64,000 nt of DNA from Bacillota bacterium. GTDB taxonomy: Bacteria; Bacillota; Clostridia; Lachnospirales; Bianqueaceae. The stretch lies in contig JAFRUE010000012.1 of NCBI GenBank assembly GCA_017441925.1, forward strand, positions 18,256-82,255, written 5' to 3'. The notes below the pieces were generated by a model. It saw only the letters and a program-made list of their open reading frames with translations, was not told the DNA's origin and made no database searches. Positions 14,724-26,887 of this stretch are shown one piece after another. The position numbers were made by a program, and so were the translations under genes. The stretch's first letter is position 1, and every line of letters begins with the position of its first letter.

Positions 14724-16712
14724 TTGATTCTTTATGTGAATGCCAAGGCAGGCAGGGACGGGAACGGCACCAAAGAAATGCCGTTCAAGCACATTCAGGA
14801 TGCTGCACGTGTCGCCCTTCCGGGAGATGAAGTGCTGGTTGCGCCGGGAGTATACCGCGAGTATGTAGATCCGGTACATGCCGGGACAGAAGACGCGCGG
14901 ATCACTTACCGCAGCACGGAGCCGCTCGGTGCGGTGATCACAGGTGCAGAAGAGCTGAAGAACTGGACGAAATACAGCGATAAGGTCTGGACCGCCCGCG
15001 TGGACAATAGTATTTTCGGAAACTACAATCCGTATACGACCTATGTTTACGGAGACTGGTATTTCGCCGGCAGAAGCAAACATACAGGCGTCGTCTATCT
15101 CAACGACAAGATGCTCTATGAGGCGGCTTCCATCGAGGAGTGCGAGCGCGGTGAAGTCTATGAGTGTTCCTGGGAGCCGGAAGCTTCGACGTATAAGTGG
15201 TATGCTGAGCAGGACGGGAACGAGACGGTTTTCTACGCGAATTTCCAGGGAAAGGATCCGAACTGCGAGAATATTGAGATCAATGTACGGCGTGAGTGCT
15301 TCATGCCGTCCGTTACAGGGATCGGCTATATTACGGTCAGCGGTTTCAAGGTCTGCAAAGCAGCGACGACATGGGCACCGCCGGCGGCTTTCCAGGACTG
15401 CATGATCGGTCCGCACTGGTCCAAGGGCTGGATCATCGAGGACTGCGAGATCTCCAACAGCAAATGCTCCGGAATCGGTCTGGGCAAGTATTATGACCCG
15501 GAGAACGATCATTTCTTCACCGTGCATCATGTGAAAAGTCCGACGCAGATGGAGCGCGACGCGGTCTGCCGCGGTCAGTATCACGGCTGGCTTAAGGAAA
15601 AGGTCGGCAGCCATATTATCCGCCGCAACAATATCCACAACTGCGAACAGGGCGGCATTATCGGCCGTATGGGCGGTGTTTTCAGCATTATCGAGGACAA
15701 TCATATTCACCACATCAACAACATGATGGAGCTTGGCGGCGCGGAGATCGCAGGCATTAAGATGCACGCGGCGATCGATGTGACGATCCGGCGCAATTAT
15801 ATCCATCATTGCACAATGGGCGTCTGGAATGACTGGGAAGCGCAGGGTACACGGATCAGCCGGAATCTGATGCATGACAACATGCGCCCGGGATTCGCGA
15901 AGCAGCTTACGGGTGGCATGACGAGCCAGGACATCTTTGTGGAAGTCGGACACGGCCCGACCCTGATCGACAACAATATCCTGCTGTCGGACGTCAGTCT
16001 GCGGATCGCGACGCAGGGTGTGGCAATGGTCCACAACCTGATCTGCGGAGCGCTGACTTACGTCGGCGAAGGGACAGGTCCCCGCTATACGCCGTACCAT
16101 ATGCCGCACAGGACGGAAGTTATGGGATTCATGACGATCCTGCATGGTGATGACCGCTTCTATAATAATATTTTCGTACAGAAATGGCCTGCCGATAACT
16201 TTGCGGCGCGGAGCGACAGTACGGACCGTCCGCTTACGGAGAACCGCGAAGTCGGCACGCATGTTTGGGACGGATATCCGACCTATGATGAATGGATCGC
16301 GCAGTTCGATATGGACACGGATACGCCGAATATGGGCAAACTGGCGCCGGCACATGAGTCACATCTGCCGGTCTGGATCGACGGCAATGTGTATTTCAAC
16401 GGGGCTAAGGCCTGGGCGAAAGAGCAGCATAACCGGGTGGATATGGAGCATAACGTCAGCGTGGACGTTGCAGAGAAGGATGGGAAACCCGTTCTGGAGA
16501 CAGACCTGTATCAGTATCTGGAAGGCTTCCGCTGCGGGATGATCGACTCAGACGTCCTCGGCCGCGCGTTCGAGCCGGATCAGCGCTTTGAGAATCCGGA
16601 CGGGACGGCGATCCGTTTCGATGCCGATTATCTGGGCGATCACAGAGGAATCGAGATTCTGCCCGGACCTTTCGCGGCAGAGGATGCTGTCGGCAAGGCA
16701 CTTTGGTTCTGA
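14724..16712 (+). CDS. GH120-like beta-xylosidase (right-handed beta-helix)
   Basis: The 662-residue protein is a right-handed parallel beta-helix enzyme whose sequence closely follows GH120 beta-xylosidases, as I recall them from XylC of Thermoanaerobacterium. Shared blocks include WYAEQDGNETVFYANFQGKD, GPHWSKGWIIEDCEI and DWEAQGTRISRNL. The pair Asp370 (NDWEAQG) and Glu407 (IFVEVGHGP) sits where the GH120 nucleophile and acid/base lie, but with about 14 extra residues between them. I start it at the TTG at 14724 because GGAGGT lies 7 bases upstream and the protein then begins ILYVNAKAGRDG, the usual beta-helix start. No signal peptide is present, so it should cut imported xylo-oligosaccharides. 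Confidence 0.82.
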   Translation: MILYVNAKAGRDGNGTKEMPFKHIQDAARVALPGDEVLVAPGVYREYVDPVHAGTEDARITYRSTEPLGAVITGAEELKNWTKYSDKVWTARVDNSIFGNYNPYTTYVYGDWYFAGRSKHTGVVYLNDKMLYEAASIEECERGEVYECSWEPEASTYKWYAEQDGNETVFYANFQGKDPNCENIEINVRRECFMPSVTGIGYITVSGFKVCKAATTWAPPAAFQDCMIGPHWSKGWIIEDCEISNSKCSGIGLGKYYDPENDHFFTVHHVKSPTQMERDAVCRGQYHGWLKEKVGSHIIRRNNIHNCEQGGIIGRMGGVFSIIEDNHIHHINNMMELGGAEIAGIKMHAAIDVTIRRNYIHHCTMGVWNDWEAQGTRISRNLMHDNMRPGFAKQLTGGMTSQDIFVEVGHGPTLIDNNILLSDVSLRIATQGVAMVHNLICGALTYVGEGTGPRYTPYHMPHRTEVMGFMTILHGDDRFYNNIFVQKWPADNFAARSDSTDRPLTENREVGTHVWDGYPTYDEWIAQFDMDTDTPNMGKLAPAHESHLPVWIDGNVYFNGAKAWAKEQHNRVDMEHNVSVDVAEKDGKPVLETDLYQYLEGFRCGMIDSDVLGRAFEPDQRFENPDGTAIRFDADYLGDHRGIEILPGPFAAEDAVGKALWF

Positions 16713-16724
16713 AAGAATACCGAG

Positions 16725-16766
16725 AACCGCTATGGCTCTATCTGAAAGAGCCGTAGTGGTTTTTTG
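16725..16766 (+). terminator. Terminator after the GH120-like gene
   Basis: AACCGCTATGGCTC pairs with GAGCCGTAGTGGTT (two G-U pairs) and is followed by TTTTTT, 12 bp after the stop codon. It should stop transcription before the 49-bp repeat array. Confidence 0.85.
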
Positions 16767-16778
16767 CTGCTCCGGAAT

Positions 16779-16949
16779 GTGTCAGCAATCGCGGCGAAAT
16801 CCAAGCAAAATCGCGGATTGCTGACATTTTTTGTACAATGTGTCAGCAATCACCTCAAAAAGATATAGACTCCATCGGTTGCTGACACTTTCAATTCAAT
16901 GTGTCATCAATTTGTTTATATTGCAGGATTTTCGTAGATTTGCTGATAC
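16779..16949. repeat. Array of three 49-bp palindromic-ended elements, 61-bp period
   Basis: Three units begin at 16779, 16840 and 16901, exactly 61 bp apart. Each runs GTGTCA(G/T), then 35 bp, then CTGA(C/T)A(C/T), so each is 49 bp. The two gaps between units are 12 bp each and share TTT and CAAT. The 35-bp cores differ from each other apart from CAAT at the left and TTG at the right. Unit 1 therefore has 12-bp arms and unit 2 nearly as long, so each can form a hairpin. Two more copies of the same 49-bp design lie at 33508 and 34543. The array fills a gap of about 300 bp between two terminators, with no gene in it. No cas genes are nearby, so I do not call it CRISPR. Confidence 0.9.
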
Positions 16950-16969
16950 AATGGAATCTGCGAACGGCA

Positions 16970-17010
16970 CAAAAAAGCCGCCCTCTGCAGAGGGCGGCTA
17001 TACGGTTTTT
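16970..17010. terminator. Terminator of the leftward lipoprotein gene
   Basis: A perfect 24-bp palindrome (16976-16999, arms AGCCGCCCTCTG and CAGAGGGCGGCT) has an A-run on its left, read as T-run on the minus strand. It lies just past the stop codon of the gene ending at 17012. Confidence 0.85.
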
Positions 17011-17011
17011 T

Positions 17012-17980
17012 TCAGGGCAGATTCTGATATTCGGGGAAAGTCACAACGCCCCATTTGCCGTCGGAGCGGGCCCAGGCGGAACTGTTCATGACCGGGCAGG
17101 CATCTTCAAATACAAATCCTGTGATCGGGCTGCAGCCGACATCGAAATATCCCCACAGTCCGGAATCATCCTGCAGCACATAGATGCCTTCGGAACAGGG
17201 ATACGGCGCGGCCTCCGCCTGTGCTGCAACGATTCCCTCCGGCGTAAAGAGCACGGTCCTGGCGATGCGTGGGATCAGCCGTACCTCCGGCATCAGATCG
17301 TCGCCTGAAGGAGAGACCAGATGCCATCCCCAGCTGTCCTGTACGAAGAACTGATGGTTCAGACCGGTCGGACCATATGCTGTATAAACAAAGTCCGTAC
17401 TGAGGCCGTCACGGTTACCGAGCGCATAGAACGAGCCGGACCTGACCGCGGTGAAATCTTCACTGTTATAGGATTCTGCGGTCCTGCCGTTTATGATCAT
17501 GCTGCGGGCTTCGCTCCAGATGTACGGAGTATCCGCGACTGGCTCGACGTGGATCTCCACATCTCCGATGACATCATAATTCGTATTGAGCAGCTGATAG
17601 GCCGTCGATTTCTCCGGCAGGACAAGCAGCCCGCCCTGATTCTGGCTCCAGCAGATATCCATATAGATCGCGGGGAGCAGGGTCTCGCCCTCCTGGTTCA
17701 TCAGGCCGCACAGGCCTTTATCGATAAATACGACAAAAGGACTGGAATAATACATGCCCGCGTGATCCGCGTCCGGCAGCGGACAGACGGAATCAGCATC
17801 AACTACGGGTTCCAGAAGCCATTCATACGAAGAGACCGGAGCAGCGGGCGGCTGATCTTCGGCGGATGAAGCAGGCGTGATGATGACGGAATGTTCGGAA
17901 TCGCCGGCAGGTTCAGGGGAAGAACATCCGATCAGCAAGATCAATAAAAGCAGCACAGATAAAAAACTGTATTTTCTCAT
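17012..17980 (-). CDS. Lipoprotein with WG-type repeats
   Basis: The 322-residue protein begins with a hydrophobic signal sequence and a lipobox LLIGCSS, so Cys at about residue 19 should be lipidated. A Ser/Pro/Ala-rich linker follows (20-52). The rest has weak WG (KWG) repeats, for example CGLMNQEGETLLPAIY, DSGLWGYFD and DGKWGVVTF. Such repeats form beta-propeller-like surfaces and are common in exported proteins of Clostridia, but they do not define a function. It is transcribed divergently from gyrB from its own promoter and ends at a strong hairpin. The 49-bp repeat array lies just beyond. Confidence 0.8.
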   Translation of the reverse strand: MRKYSFLSVLLLLILLIGCSSPEPAGDSEHSVIITPASSAEDQPPAAPVSSYEWLLEPVVDADSVCPLPDADHAGMYYSSPFVVFIDKGLCGLMNQEGETLLPAIYMDICWSQNQGGLLVLPEKSTAYQLLNTNYDVIGDVEIHVEPVADTPYIWSEARSMIINGRTAESYNSEDFTAVRSGSFYALGNRDGLSTDFVYTAYGPTGLNHQFFVQDSWGWHLVSPSGDDLMPEVRLIPRIARTVLFTPEGIVAAQAEAAPYPCSEGIYVLQDDSGLWGYFDVGCSPITGFVFEDACPVMNSSAWARSDGKWGVVTFPEYQNLP

Positions 17981-18011
17981 TGATAAGCCCTTTTTTTATA
18001 CATTTTAATAC

Positions 18012-18040
18012 AGTATAACATACTCTCCCGCGAAAAACAA
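18012..18040 (-). promoter_or_regulatory. Promoter for the WG-repeat lipoprotein gene
   Basis: On the minus strand TTGTTT (18035-18040) and TATACT (18012-18017) are 17 bp apart, 32 bp before the start at 17980. Confidence 0.75.
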
Positions 18041-18111
18041 GAAAGAATAAAAACTGTCCCTTTCCGACACATGAAAAACACAAAATATGGCTTAAAAATG
18101 CAGAAAATCCC

Positions 18112-18140
18112 TTGTCTTTTACAACCTGTTGTGGTATAAT
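18112..18140 (+). promoter_or_regulatory. Promoter for gyrB-gyrA
   Basis: TTGTCT (18112-18117) and TATAAT (18135-18140) have a 17-bp spacer with a TG two bases before the -10. The gyrB start is 71 bp downstream, after an AAGGAG site. Confidence 0.8.
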
Positions 18141-18195
18141 CTAAATGTGAATTTATGCCCGGATTCAGTGGCGCCGGACATGGGTTTTCAGATAA

Positions 18196-20343
<2,148 letters not shown>

Positions 20344-20362
20344 CATATATTAGGAGCAGAGA

Positions 20363-22894
20363 ATGGACGATAAGTACAAGAACAACGGAGCCGGGGAGAA
20401 TCTGAGCATTCCGGACGATCCGGCGCCGGTTACTAAGAATTCCGAAGGAATCGATCAGATCCAGATCATCGACCTGGAGAAAACGATGCGTGACTGCTAT
20501 ATTGATTATGCGATGAGCGTTATCGTAGCGCGCGCGCTGCCGGACGTCCGCGACGGACTGAAGCCGGTACAGCGAAGGATCCTGTACTCGATGGGTGAAC
20601 TGGGCGTTACGCCGGACAAGCCGTACCGTAAGTCCGCACGTATCGTCGGCGATACGATGGGTAAATACCATCCTCACGGCGATTCGTCGATCTACGACGC
20701 GATGGCGAGAATGGCGCAGGATTTCAATACGCGCTATATGCTGGTGGACGGCCACGGCAACTTCGGTTCCGTGGACGGTGACAAGCAGGCTGCCATGCGT
20801 TACACAGAAGCAAGGCTCAGCCGCATCTCCCTGGAGATGCTCGCCGACATCAATAAGAACACGGTCGATTTTGTGCCGAACTTTGACGAAAGCCTGAAAG
20901 AACCTTCGGTCCTGCCGGCCCGTTATCCGAACCTGCTCGTCAACGGTTCCGGCGGTATCGCGGTTGGTATGGCGACCAATATTCCGCCGCACAATCTGGG
21001 CGAGATCATCGACGCGGTCGTGCGCATGATCGACAATTATGTTCTCGAGGACCGGGAGACGACGGTCGATGAGCTCATGGAGATCGTCAAAGGCCCGGAT
21101 TTCCCGACAGGAGCTACGATCTACGGAACATCCGGCATTCAGGAAGCCTACAGGACCGGACACGGCCGCATCATCGTCCGCGCCAACATGGAGATCGAGT
21201 CGATGCACGGCGGACGCCAGCGCATCGTGGCGACGGAGATCCCTTATCAGGTCAATAAAGCCCGTCTGATCGAGAAGATCGCGGATCTGGTCAAAGAGAA
21301 GAAGATCGAAGGCATCTCGGATCTGCGGGACGAGTCGGACCGCGAGGGCATGCGGATCGTGATCGAGCTGCGCCGCGACGCAAACGCGCGCGTCGTCATG
21401 AACCAGCTCTACAAATATTCCCAGCTGCAGGATACTTTCAGCGTCAATATGCTGACGCTTGTCGGCAATGAGCCCAAGACCCTGAATCTGCAGCAGATGC
21501 TGTACTACTATCTGATGCATCAGAAGGATGTCATCAGACGCCGTACGGAGTACGATCTGGAGAAAGCCCAGGCCCGTGCTCATGTTCTGGAAGGACTGCT
21601 TAAGGCTCTCGATTATATCGACGAGATCGTCAGCATCATCCGTCATTCCGACAACGTCGCGCAGGCCAAAGAGCGCCTGATCAGCCGGTTTGATTTCTCC
21701 GATATCCAGGCGCAGGCGATCGTCGACATGCGTCTGCGTGCGCTGACAGGTCTGGAGAGAGAGCGTCTGGAAGAAGAGTACAGGGATCTTGAGGACAAGA
21801 TCGCGCTGTATCAGGCGATCCTCAGCAACGAGAAACTGCTCTACAATACGATCAAGGAAGAGATCCTGATCGTCAAGGCCAAATACGCGGATTCGCGCAG
21901 GACCTATATCACTTATGAAGAAAGTGAGATCAACATCGAGGATACGATCAAGAACGAGCAGGTCGTGATCACGATGACCAATCTCGGCTATATCAAGCGG
22001 ACTTCGCTCGATATGTACCGCAGCCAGCACCGCGGCGGCAAGGGGATCAAGGGACTGGAGACCCGGGAAGAGGACTACGTAACGCATCTGTTTGTGGCTT
22101 CGACCCATGACTATATCCAGTTTTTCACCAATAAAGGAAAGGTCTTCCGCCTGAGGGTCTATGAGATCCAGGAGGCGGGACGCACCGCCCGCGGACAGGC
22201 GATCGTCAATCTGCTGTCGCTTTCCGGCGAAGAGAAGGTCACAGCCGCGATCATTGCCCATGAGCTGTCGGACGACGACGGCTATCTGATCATGGCGACA
22301 CGCAAGGGCACCGTTAAGAAGACGCTCGTGTCCGAATTCGCCAACATCCGTCAGAACGGTCTGATCGCCATCAATCTTACGGGCGACGATGAGCTGATCG
22401 AGGTCAAACATACACGTGGCAACGATCAGGTCTTCCTGGCGACGCAAAACGGCCAGATGATCTGCTTTGACGAGAAAGACGTGCGGCCGATGGGACGCGC
22501 GGCGGCCGGTGTGCGCGGGATCAATCTCGAAGCGGGCGACCGTCTGATCGGCATGCAGCTTGGCCGGTACGGAGAGGAACTGCTTGCGGTAACGCAGGGA
22601 GGCCTCGGCAAGCGGACAGCGCTTTCCGAGTTCTCGGTACAGCACCGCGGCGGTAAGGGAATCCGCTACTATAAGATCACGAAGAAGACCGGTCCGGTCG
22701 TCGGATTTAACGTCGTCCGCAGAGGACAGGGCTTCCTGCTGATCAATTCGGAAGGCACGATCATCCGTCTGGAAGTTTCGGATGTAAGACAGATCGGACG
22801 CGCCGCTTCCGGCGTCAAGCTGATCGATATGAACAAGGACGTTCAGGTCGTCGGACTGGCGCTGATCCTTGAAGAGGAGAACGCAGATGAATAA
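20363..22894 (+). CDS. gyrA: DNA gyrase subunit A
   Basis: The 843-residue breakage-reunion subunit carries the catalytic Tyr147 in [11 protein letters not shown]. The quinolone-binding region [10 protein letters not shown] has Ser108 and Asp112, equal to Ser83 and Asp87 of Escherichia coli, so it looks wild type at both positions. The C-terminal beta-pinwheel contains [11 protein letters not shown] at the GyrA-box position (His in place of the second Arg of QRRGGKG) and a second [11 protein letters not shown] in a later blade. A 30-residue N-terminal extension precedes the usual start. The gene overlaps the following CAP-domain gene by 8 bp. Gyrase rather than topoisomerase IV is supported by the box and the pairing with gyrB. 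Confidence 0.95.
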   Translation: MDDKYKNNGAGENLSIPDDPAPVTKNSEGIDQIQIIDLEKTMRDCYIDYAMSVIVARALPDVRDGLKPVQRRILYSMGELGVTPDKPYRKSARIVGDTMGKYHPHGDSSIYDAMARMAQDFNTRYMLVDGHGNFGSVDGDKQAAMRYTEARLSRISLEMLADINKNTVDFVPNFDESLKEPSVLPARYPNLLVNGSGGIAVGMATNIPPHNLGEIIDAVVRMIDNYVLEDRETTVDELMEIVKGPDFPTGATIYGTSGIQEAYRTGHGRIIVRANMEIESMHGGRQRIVATEIPYQVNKARLIEKIADLVKEKKIEGISDLRDESDREGMRIVIELRRDANARVVMNQLYKYSQLQDTFSVNMLTLVGNEPKTLNLQQMLYYYLMHQKDVIRRRTEYDLEKAQARAHVLEGLLKALDYIDEIVSIIRHSDNVAQAKERLISRFDFSDIQAQAIVDMRLRALTGLERERLEEEYRDLEDKIALYQAILSNEKLLYNTIKEEILIVKAKYADSRRTYITYEESEINIEDTIKNEQVVITMTNLGYIKRTSLDMYRSQHRGGKGIKGLETREEDYVTHLFVASTHDYIQFFTNKGKVFRLRVYEIQEAGRTARGQAIVNLLSLSGEEKVTAAIIAHELSDDDGYLIMATRKGTVKKTLVSEFANIRQNGLIAINLTGDDELIEVKHTRGNDQVFLATQNGQMICFDEKDVRPMGRAAAGVRGINLEAGDRLIGMQLGRYGEELLAVTQGGLGKRTALSEFSVQHRGGKGIRYYKITKKTGPVVGFNVVRRGQGFLLINSEGTIIRLEVSDVRQIGRAASGVKLIDMNKDVQVVGLALILEEENADE

Positions 22895-24308
22895 AAAGAG
22901 GATCCGGGTAGCTATCCTTGCGGTCATTATGACCGTGGGATGCTGCCTGATCCATTCTTCCGCCGATCTGAATGCGGAAGAAACCCCGCGGGCGGCGGAA
23001 TCCGTAAGCCGCTACCGGGCAAACGACAGCCTGAATTCGCTGCGCAACGCCTTGGGACTGCGGACGCTCGCGATGGACAAGGCGCTGGGCAGTGCGGCTC
23101 AGGCTCATACGGATTATATGTACCGGGCACTGACATCCGGACAGACAGAGCGCACGGATAAAGAGGCTTTTACCGGCGTGGATCCGCTCGATAGGGCTCT
23201 ATACGCCGGATACGGCGGGCAGACGGTGCTGGAGGTCTGCTCGGGCAGCACAGAGAACTATGAACAGATGCTGACGGTAGCCCTGCACGATCCCGCCTGG
23301 CGGTATGCTTTGCTGCACCCTGCCTGCGCCAGTATCGGATATGGGGCGAGCAGCGGTTATATATCGATGCTTCTCGGTGTTTCCGACAATCTTGGCTGGG
23401 GACCGGAGGCCGTGTTTTATCCGTTTGCAGGACAGGAAGAGGTCGGCAACTGTTATCTGTCCCGCCTGCAGACTGTGCCGGATGAAGTCCGACTGGGCAG
23501 CGAGCGCGGACAGATCGGAGAGCCGGTCACATTTACTTATTATGTCCCTAACGCGCAGTCACTGGAAGCGCGTGACGTTTCGTTCACGCTGACAGAGACC
23601 CGTACAGGACGGACGCTGACCTGTGTACTGATTCTGCCGCAGGACAGTTTTCAGCTGACACAGACGATTATTGCCTATCCGCTGAGCCTGTATCTGTCCG
23701 ATACGCGGTATGAAGCGCATCTGATATGCGGACTGTTTGCGGAAGGCGAGAAAATCGCGGATATCGACGAGACATGGTCGTATACCAGTTCAGGACCGGA
23801 TTCGATCGGAGAAGTCAGCACGCTTGCTGCGCTGAAGCGGATGTGCGGGATCTTTGGCGTCTCAAGTGAGATGTTCCCCGCAAACTGGAAGCCTGAAGCG
23901 GAATATTCGGATTATTCCTTTAACCCGCGTACCGCGCTCAGCCGGCAGGTCTACCGGCTGGCCGAGGACGGGGTCATGACGCCTGAAGAGAACAGCAGGC
24001 TCCTGCCGCAGGAAGGCATCACCAGGCAGCAGACCGCAGTCTGGATGATGCGGATGATGCGGAAATATCAGAGCCAGGAGTATTACTCGGTCGAAATGTC
24101 CTACACCGATACTTTCCAGGATATCAACCGCTGTACAGAGGAAGGCAAAGACGCGGTACAGCGGGCGTATCTTCTGGGGCTCGTCAGCGGACAGGGCGGC
24201 GGTGTGTTCAGCCCTGACGCCTATATCACGGAAGTGGAATTTGAAACGTGGATGACCGCGCTTGAGACCATGCTTGCGGAAGCGGACAGCGCGGAGGGAG
24301 GAGAATAA
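22887..24308 (+). CDS. Secreted CAP-domain protein with SLH-like C-terminus
   Basis: The 473-residue protein starts inside the end of gyrA, at an ATG preceded by GAGGAG. Residues 5-28 are a hydrophobic signal sequence. Residues 40-180 form a CAP (SCP/PR1) domain, with [30 protein letters not shown] at its start (30 residues; core [11 protein letters not shown]) and [16 protein letters not shown] at its end. A middle beta-rich part follows. Residues 340-465 resemble S-layer homology repeats ([20 protein letters not shown], then [19 protein letters not shown]). It is likely exported and bound to the cell wall. Coupling to gyrA is odd functionally and probably only reflects compact packing. Confidence 0.78.
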   Translation: MNKKRIRVAILAVIMTVGCCLIHSSADLNAEETPRAAESVSRYRANDSLNSLRNALGLRTLAMDKALGSAAQAHTDYMYRALTSGQTERTDKEAFTGVDPLDRALYAGYGGQTVLEVCSGSTENYEQMLTVALHDPAWRYALLHPACASIGYGASSGYISMLLGVSDNLGWGPEAVFYPFAGQEEVGNCYLSRLQTVPDEVRLGSERGQIGEPVTFTYYVPNAQSLEARDVSFTLTETRTGRTLTCVLILPQDSFQLTQTIIAYPLSLYLSDTRYEAHLICGLFAEGEKIADIDETWSYTSSGPDSIGEVSTLAALKRMCGIFGVSSEMFPANWKPEAEYSDYSFNPRTALSRQVYRLAEDGVMTPEENSRLLPQEGITRQQTAVWMMRMMRKYQSQEYYSVEMSYTDTFQDINRCTEEGKDAVQRAYLLGLVSGQGGGVFSPDAYITEVEFETWMTALETMLAEADSAEGGE

Positions 24309-24309
24309 G

Positions 24310-25599
24310 ATGAATTTAGCAATGCAGCATCCGGCGGACCAGATCGTAACGATTATGGACAGGATCTATCAGTACGGGATGACGACGACTTCCGGCGGCA
24401 ATCTGTCGATCCGGGACGAGAACGGTGTGATCTGGATCAGTCCGAGCGGGATCGATAAGGGCACGCTGCGCCGGGAGGACATCATGAAGGTGTACCCGGA
24501 CGGTACTTATGAAGGACTGCATACGCCTTCTGTCGAATGTCCTTTCCACATGGCGATCTATAAGGCAAGGCCGGATCTGAAAGCGATCCTGCACGCGCAT
24601 CCGCCGGCACTGGTCGCTTTCTCCGTGGCGCGCAGATTGCCTGACGTACGGCTGATCCCGCACGCGAGAATGCTGACAGGAGATCTGGTATATGCGGAAT
24701 ACGCTACCCCGGGCAGCACGCAGCTCGGCGCGAATATCAGCGCGAAATTCGCTGAGGGATACAATACGGTCATGTTGGAAAACCACGGCGTGGTCCTCGG
24801 ATCGGACGAGAGCCTGTACAAAGCGTTCATGATGTTCGAGACGCTCGATTTTGTCGCGAGGCTTGAAACCGGCGCGAGAACGATCGGAGACAACCCGCGT
24901 CCGCTGACCAAGGCGGAGCTTGAGCAGTTCAAACGCAAGACCCGTCCCGATATGGAGGAATATGAGCCGCGTCATACGAGTGAAGAACTGGCGCTGCGCA
25001 GAGATATGTGCATTCTGATCAAGCGCGCGTACCACAATCAGCTGTTCACTTCGAGCCAGGGAACTTTTTCCTGCCGGGTAGGGGACGGATTCCTGATCAC
25101 GCCTTATGATCAGGACCGTGAATATCTGGAGCCAGAGGATCTGGTACTTGTCGAAAACGGCAAGCGGGAGAAGGGCAAGATCCCGTCCCGTTCGCTGAAA
25201 CTGCACGAAGAGATCTATAAACAGCATCCGGAGATCAAAACGGTCATCGTCGCGCATCCGCACAACATCATGGCGTTCGGCGTAACGGACCGCGATTTCG
25301 ACGCGAGGCTGATCCCCGAGAGCTATCTGCAGCTCAGAACAGTTCACAAGTATCCGTTCGGCTCGACCTTCCTGCAGCCGGAAGAGCTTGCGGCGCAGCT
25401 CGGTAAAGACAATCCTGTCGCGATCATTGAGAACGACTGCGTCATCACGACCGGCGATTCGCTGATCAGCGCGTTCGACAAGCTGGAAGTCATGGAATAC
25501 AGTGCAAAATCCGTCATCATGACCCGCAACGTCGGGCCGATCGTTAAGATCACCGACGAAGAGATCGATGAACTGGAAGAAGCTTTTCATCTGAAATAA
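24310..25599 (+). CDS. Tandem class II aldolase/adducin-family protein
   Basis: The 429-residue protein carries two class II aldolase (FucA/RhaD/AraD-like) domains in one chain. Domain 1 (1-215) has all expected zinc ligands and the acid residue: SVECPFHMAIY (Glu), ILHAHPPALVA (two His) and VMLENHGVV (third His). Domain 2 (230-429) keeps HEEIYKQHP and VAHPHNIMAFG, but the third-ligand motif reads AIIENDCVIT in place of NHG, so it may have lost metal-dependent catalysis. The start at 24310 follows GGAGGAG. It precedes malic enzyme by 12 bp. Cleavage of a sugar phosphate to dihydroxyacetone phosphate and an aldehyde is likely for domain 1; the sugar is unknown. Confidence 0.85.
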   Translation: MNLAMQHPADQIVTIMDRIYQYGMTTTSGGNLSIRDENGVIWISPSGIDKGTLRREDIMKVYPDGTYEGLHTPSVECPFHMAIYKARPDLKAILHAHPPALVAFSVARRLPDVRLIPHARMLTGDLVYAEYATPGSTQLGANISAKFAEGYNTVMLENHGVVLGSDESLYKAFMMFETLDFVARLETGARTIGDNPRPLTKAELEQFKRKTRPDMEEYEPRHTSEELALRRDMCILIKRAYHNQLFTSSQGTFSCRVGDGFLITPYDQDREYLEPEDLVLVENGKREKGKIPSRSLKLHEEIYKQHPEIKTVIVAHPHNIMAFGVTDRDFDARLIPESYLQLRTVHKYPFGSTFLQPEELAAQLGKDNPVAIIENDCVITTGDSLISAFDKLEVMEYSAKSVIMTRNVGPIVKITDEEIDELEEAFHLK

Positions 25600-25611
25600 G
25601 GAGGACAGAAT

Positions 25612-26769
25612 ATGGCAGATCTGGAAAAAGCACTCCGTCTTCACGAGGAATGGAGAGGTAAACTGACGATCGAATCCAAAGTGACGCTTGACAGCAAGGA
25701 AGCGCTTTCGATGGCATACACTCCCGGTGTCGCGGAGCCGTGCAAGGTGATCGCGAAGGATCCGGAAGCGGTCTATAAGTATACGATGAAGGGCAATCTG
25801 GTCGCTGTCGTTACTGACGGTACCGCGGTCCTCGGGCTCGGTGACATCGGCCCTAAGGCCGGTCTTCCCGTTATGGAAGGCAAATGTGCCCTGTTCAAGG
25901 AATTCGGCGGAGTGGACGCGATTCCGATCTGCCTGGATACCAAGGATCCCGATGAGATCGTAGAGACGGTCAAACGGATCGCGCCGGGCTTCGGCGGAAT
26001 CAATCTGGAAGACATTTCCGCGCCGCGCTGTTTCTATGTCGAAGAAAGACTGCGCGAAGAGCTGGATATCCCGGTTTTTCACGATGATCAGCATGGGACC
26101 GCGATGGTGGTCCTCGCAGCGCTGACCAACGCGCTTAAGGTCGTCGGCAAGAAAAAGTCCGAGATCCGCGCGGTCGTGAACGGCGCCGGTGCTGCCGGTA
26201 CTGCGATCACAAAGCTGCTGCTTGCGGACGGATTTGGCGACGTGACCATGTGCGATAAGGTCGGCATCCTGCATCCGGAGACGGAAGGGATGAATGAGTC
26301 TCAGGCAAAGATGGCCGCCATCACGAATAAGACCGGGCTGAAAGGGACACTTGCGGACGCTCTCAAGGGAGCTGACATCATGGTCGGCGTCTCCGCACCG
26401 CACATCGTATCCAAGGAAATGATCGCCACGATGGCTAAGGACGCGATCGTTTTCGCGATGGCGAATCCCGTGCCGGAGATCATGCCGGAAGAGGCGAAGG
26501 CAGGCGGCGCGAGGATCGTCGGGACAGGCCGCTCCGATTACCCGAATCAGATCAACAACGTTCTGATCTTCCCGGGACTGTTCAAGGGAGCGCTTGCGGC
26601 GCGCACCAAGATCACCGAAGAGATCAAGCTTGCCGGCGCGCATGCGCTTGCGGAGATGATCCCGGACGATGAGCTCAATGAAGAGAATCTGATCCCGTAC
26701 GCGTTCGATCCGCGGCTTGCCGACACGATCGCCCAGGCGGTCATCAAGACGGCGCAGGCGGGTAAATAA
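25612..26769 (+). CDS. NAD(P)-dependent malic enzyme
   Basis: The 385-residue protein is a short bacterial malic enzyme, which converts malate to pyruvate and CO2 with NAD(P)+. The N-terminal domain has AYTPGVAEPCKVI and the catalytic-lysine region GNLVAVVTDGTAVLGLGDIG (20 residues). The metal and Rossmann parts contain VFHDDQHGTAMVVLAALTNA and VVNGAGAAGTAITKLLL. An Asp at the end of the second strand (TMCDKVG) hints at NAD preference. The protein lacks the phosphotransacetylase domain of long MaeB forms. A terminator follows at 26810. Confidence 0.92.
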   Translation: MADLEKALRLHEEWRGKLTIESKVTLDSKEALSMAYTPGVAEPCKVIAKDPEAVYKYTMKGNLVAVVTDGTAVLGLGDIGPKAGLPVMEGKCALFKEFGGVDAIPICLDTKDPDEIVETVKRIAPGFGGINLEDISAPRCFYVEERLREELDIPVFHDDQHGTAMVVLAALTNALKVVGKKKSEIRAVVNGAGAAGTAITKLLLADGFGDVTMCDKVGILHPETEGMNESQAKMAAITNKTGLKGTLADALKGADIMVGVSAPHIVSKEMIATMAKDAIVFAMANPVPEIMPEEAKAGGARIVGTGRSDYPNQINNVLIFPGLFKGALAARTKITEEIKLAGAHALAEMIPDDELNEENLIPYAFDPRLADTIAQAVIKTAQAGK

Positions 26770-26809
26770 GCTTCGCGTCACAGACATCATTTCACTGCAG
26801 ATATAAAGT

Positions 26810-26846
26810 AAAGCTCACGAGCCGGATGGCTTGTGAGCTTTTTTAC
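26810..26846 (+). terminator. Terminator after malic enzyme
   Basis: AAGCTCACGAGCC pairs with GGCTTGTGAGCTT around a short loop and runs into TTTTTT. It closes the rightward run that began at gyrB, just before the convergent activase gene. Confidence 0.85.
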
Positions 26847-26887
26847 TGTCTGTGAAACGGAAAGGCCGGATATAAGCAGCAGACGCG

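Noticed and set aside
14568..16355. 595-residue open frame antisense to the GH120-like gene
   Set aside because: The sense strand has strong family similarity and a terminator in the right place.
16779..16949. CRISPR array
   Set aside because: Only three unique stretches, degenerate repeats, no cas genes, and single copies of the same unit elsewhere (33508 and 34543).
24316..26790. 824-residue open frame antisense to the aldolase and malic enzyme genes
   Set aside because: It spans two clear genes and the gap between them, so it is a codon-bias artefact.
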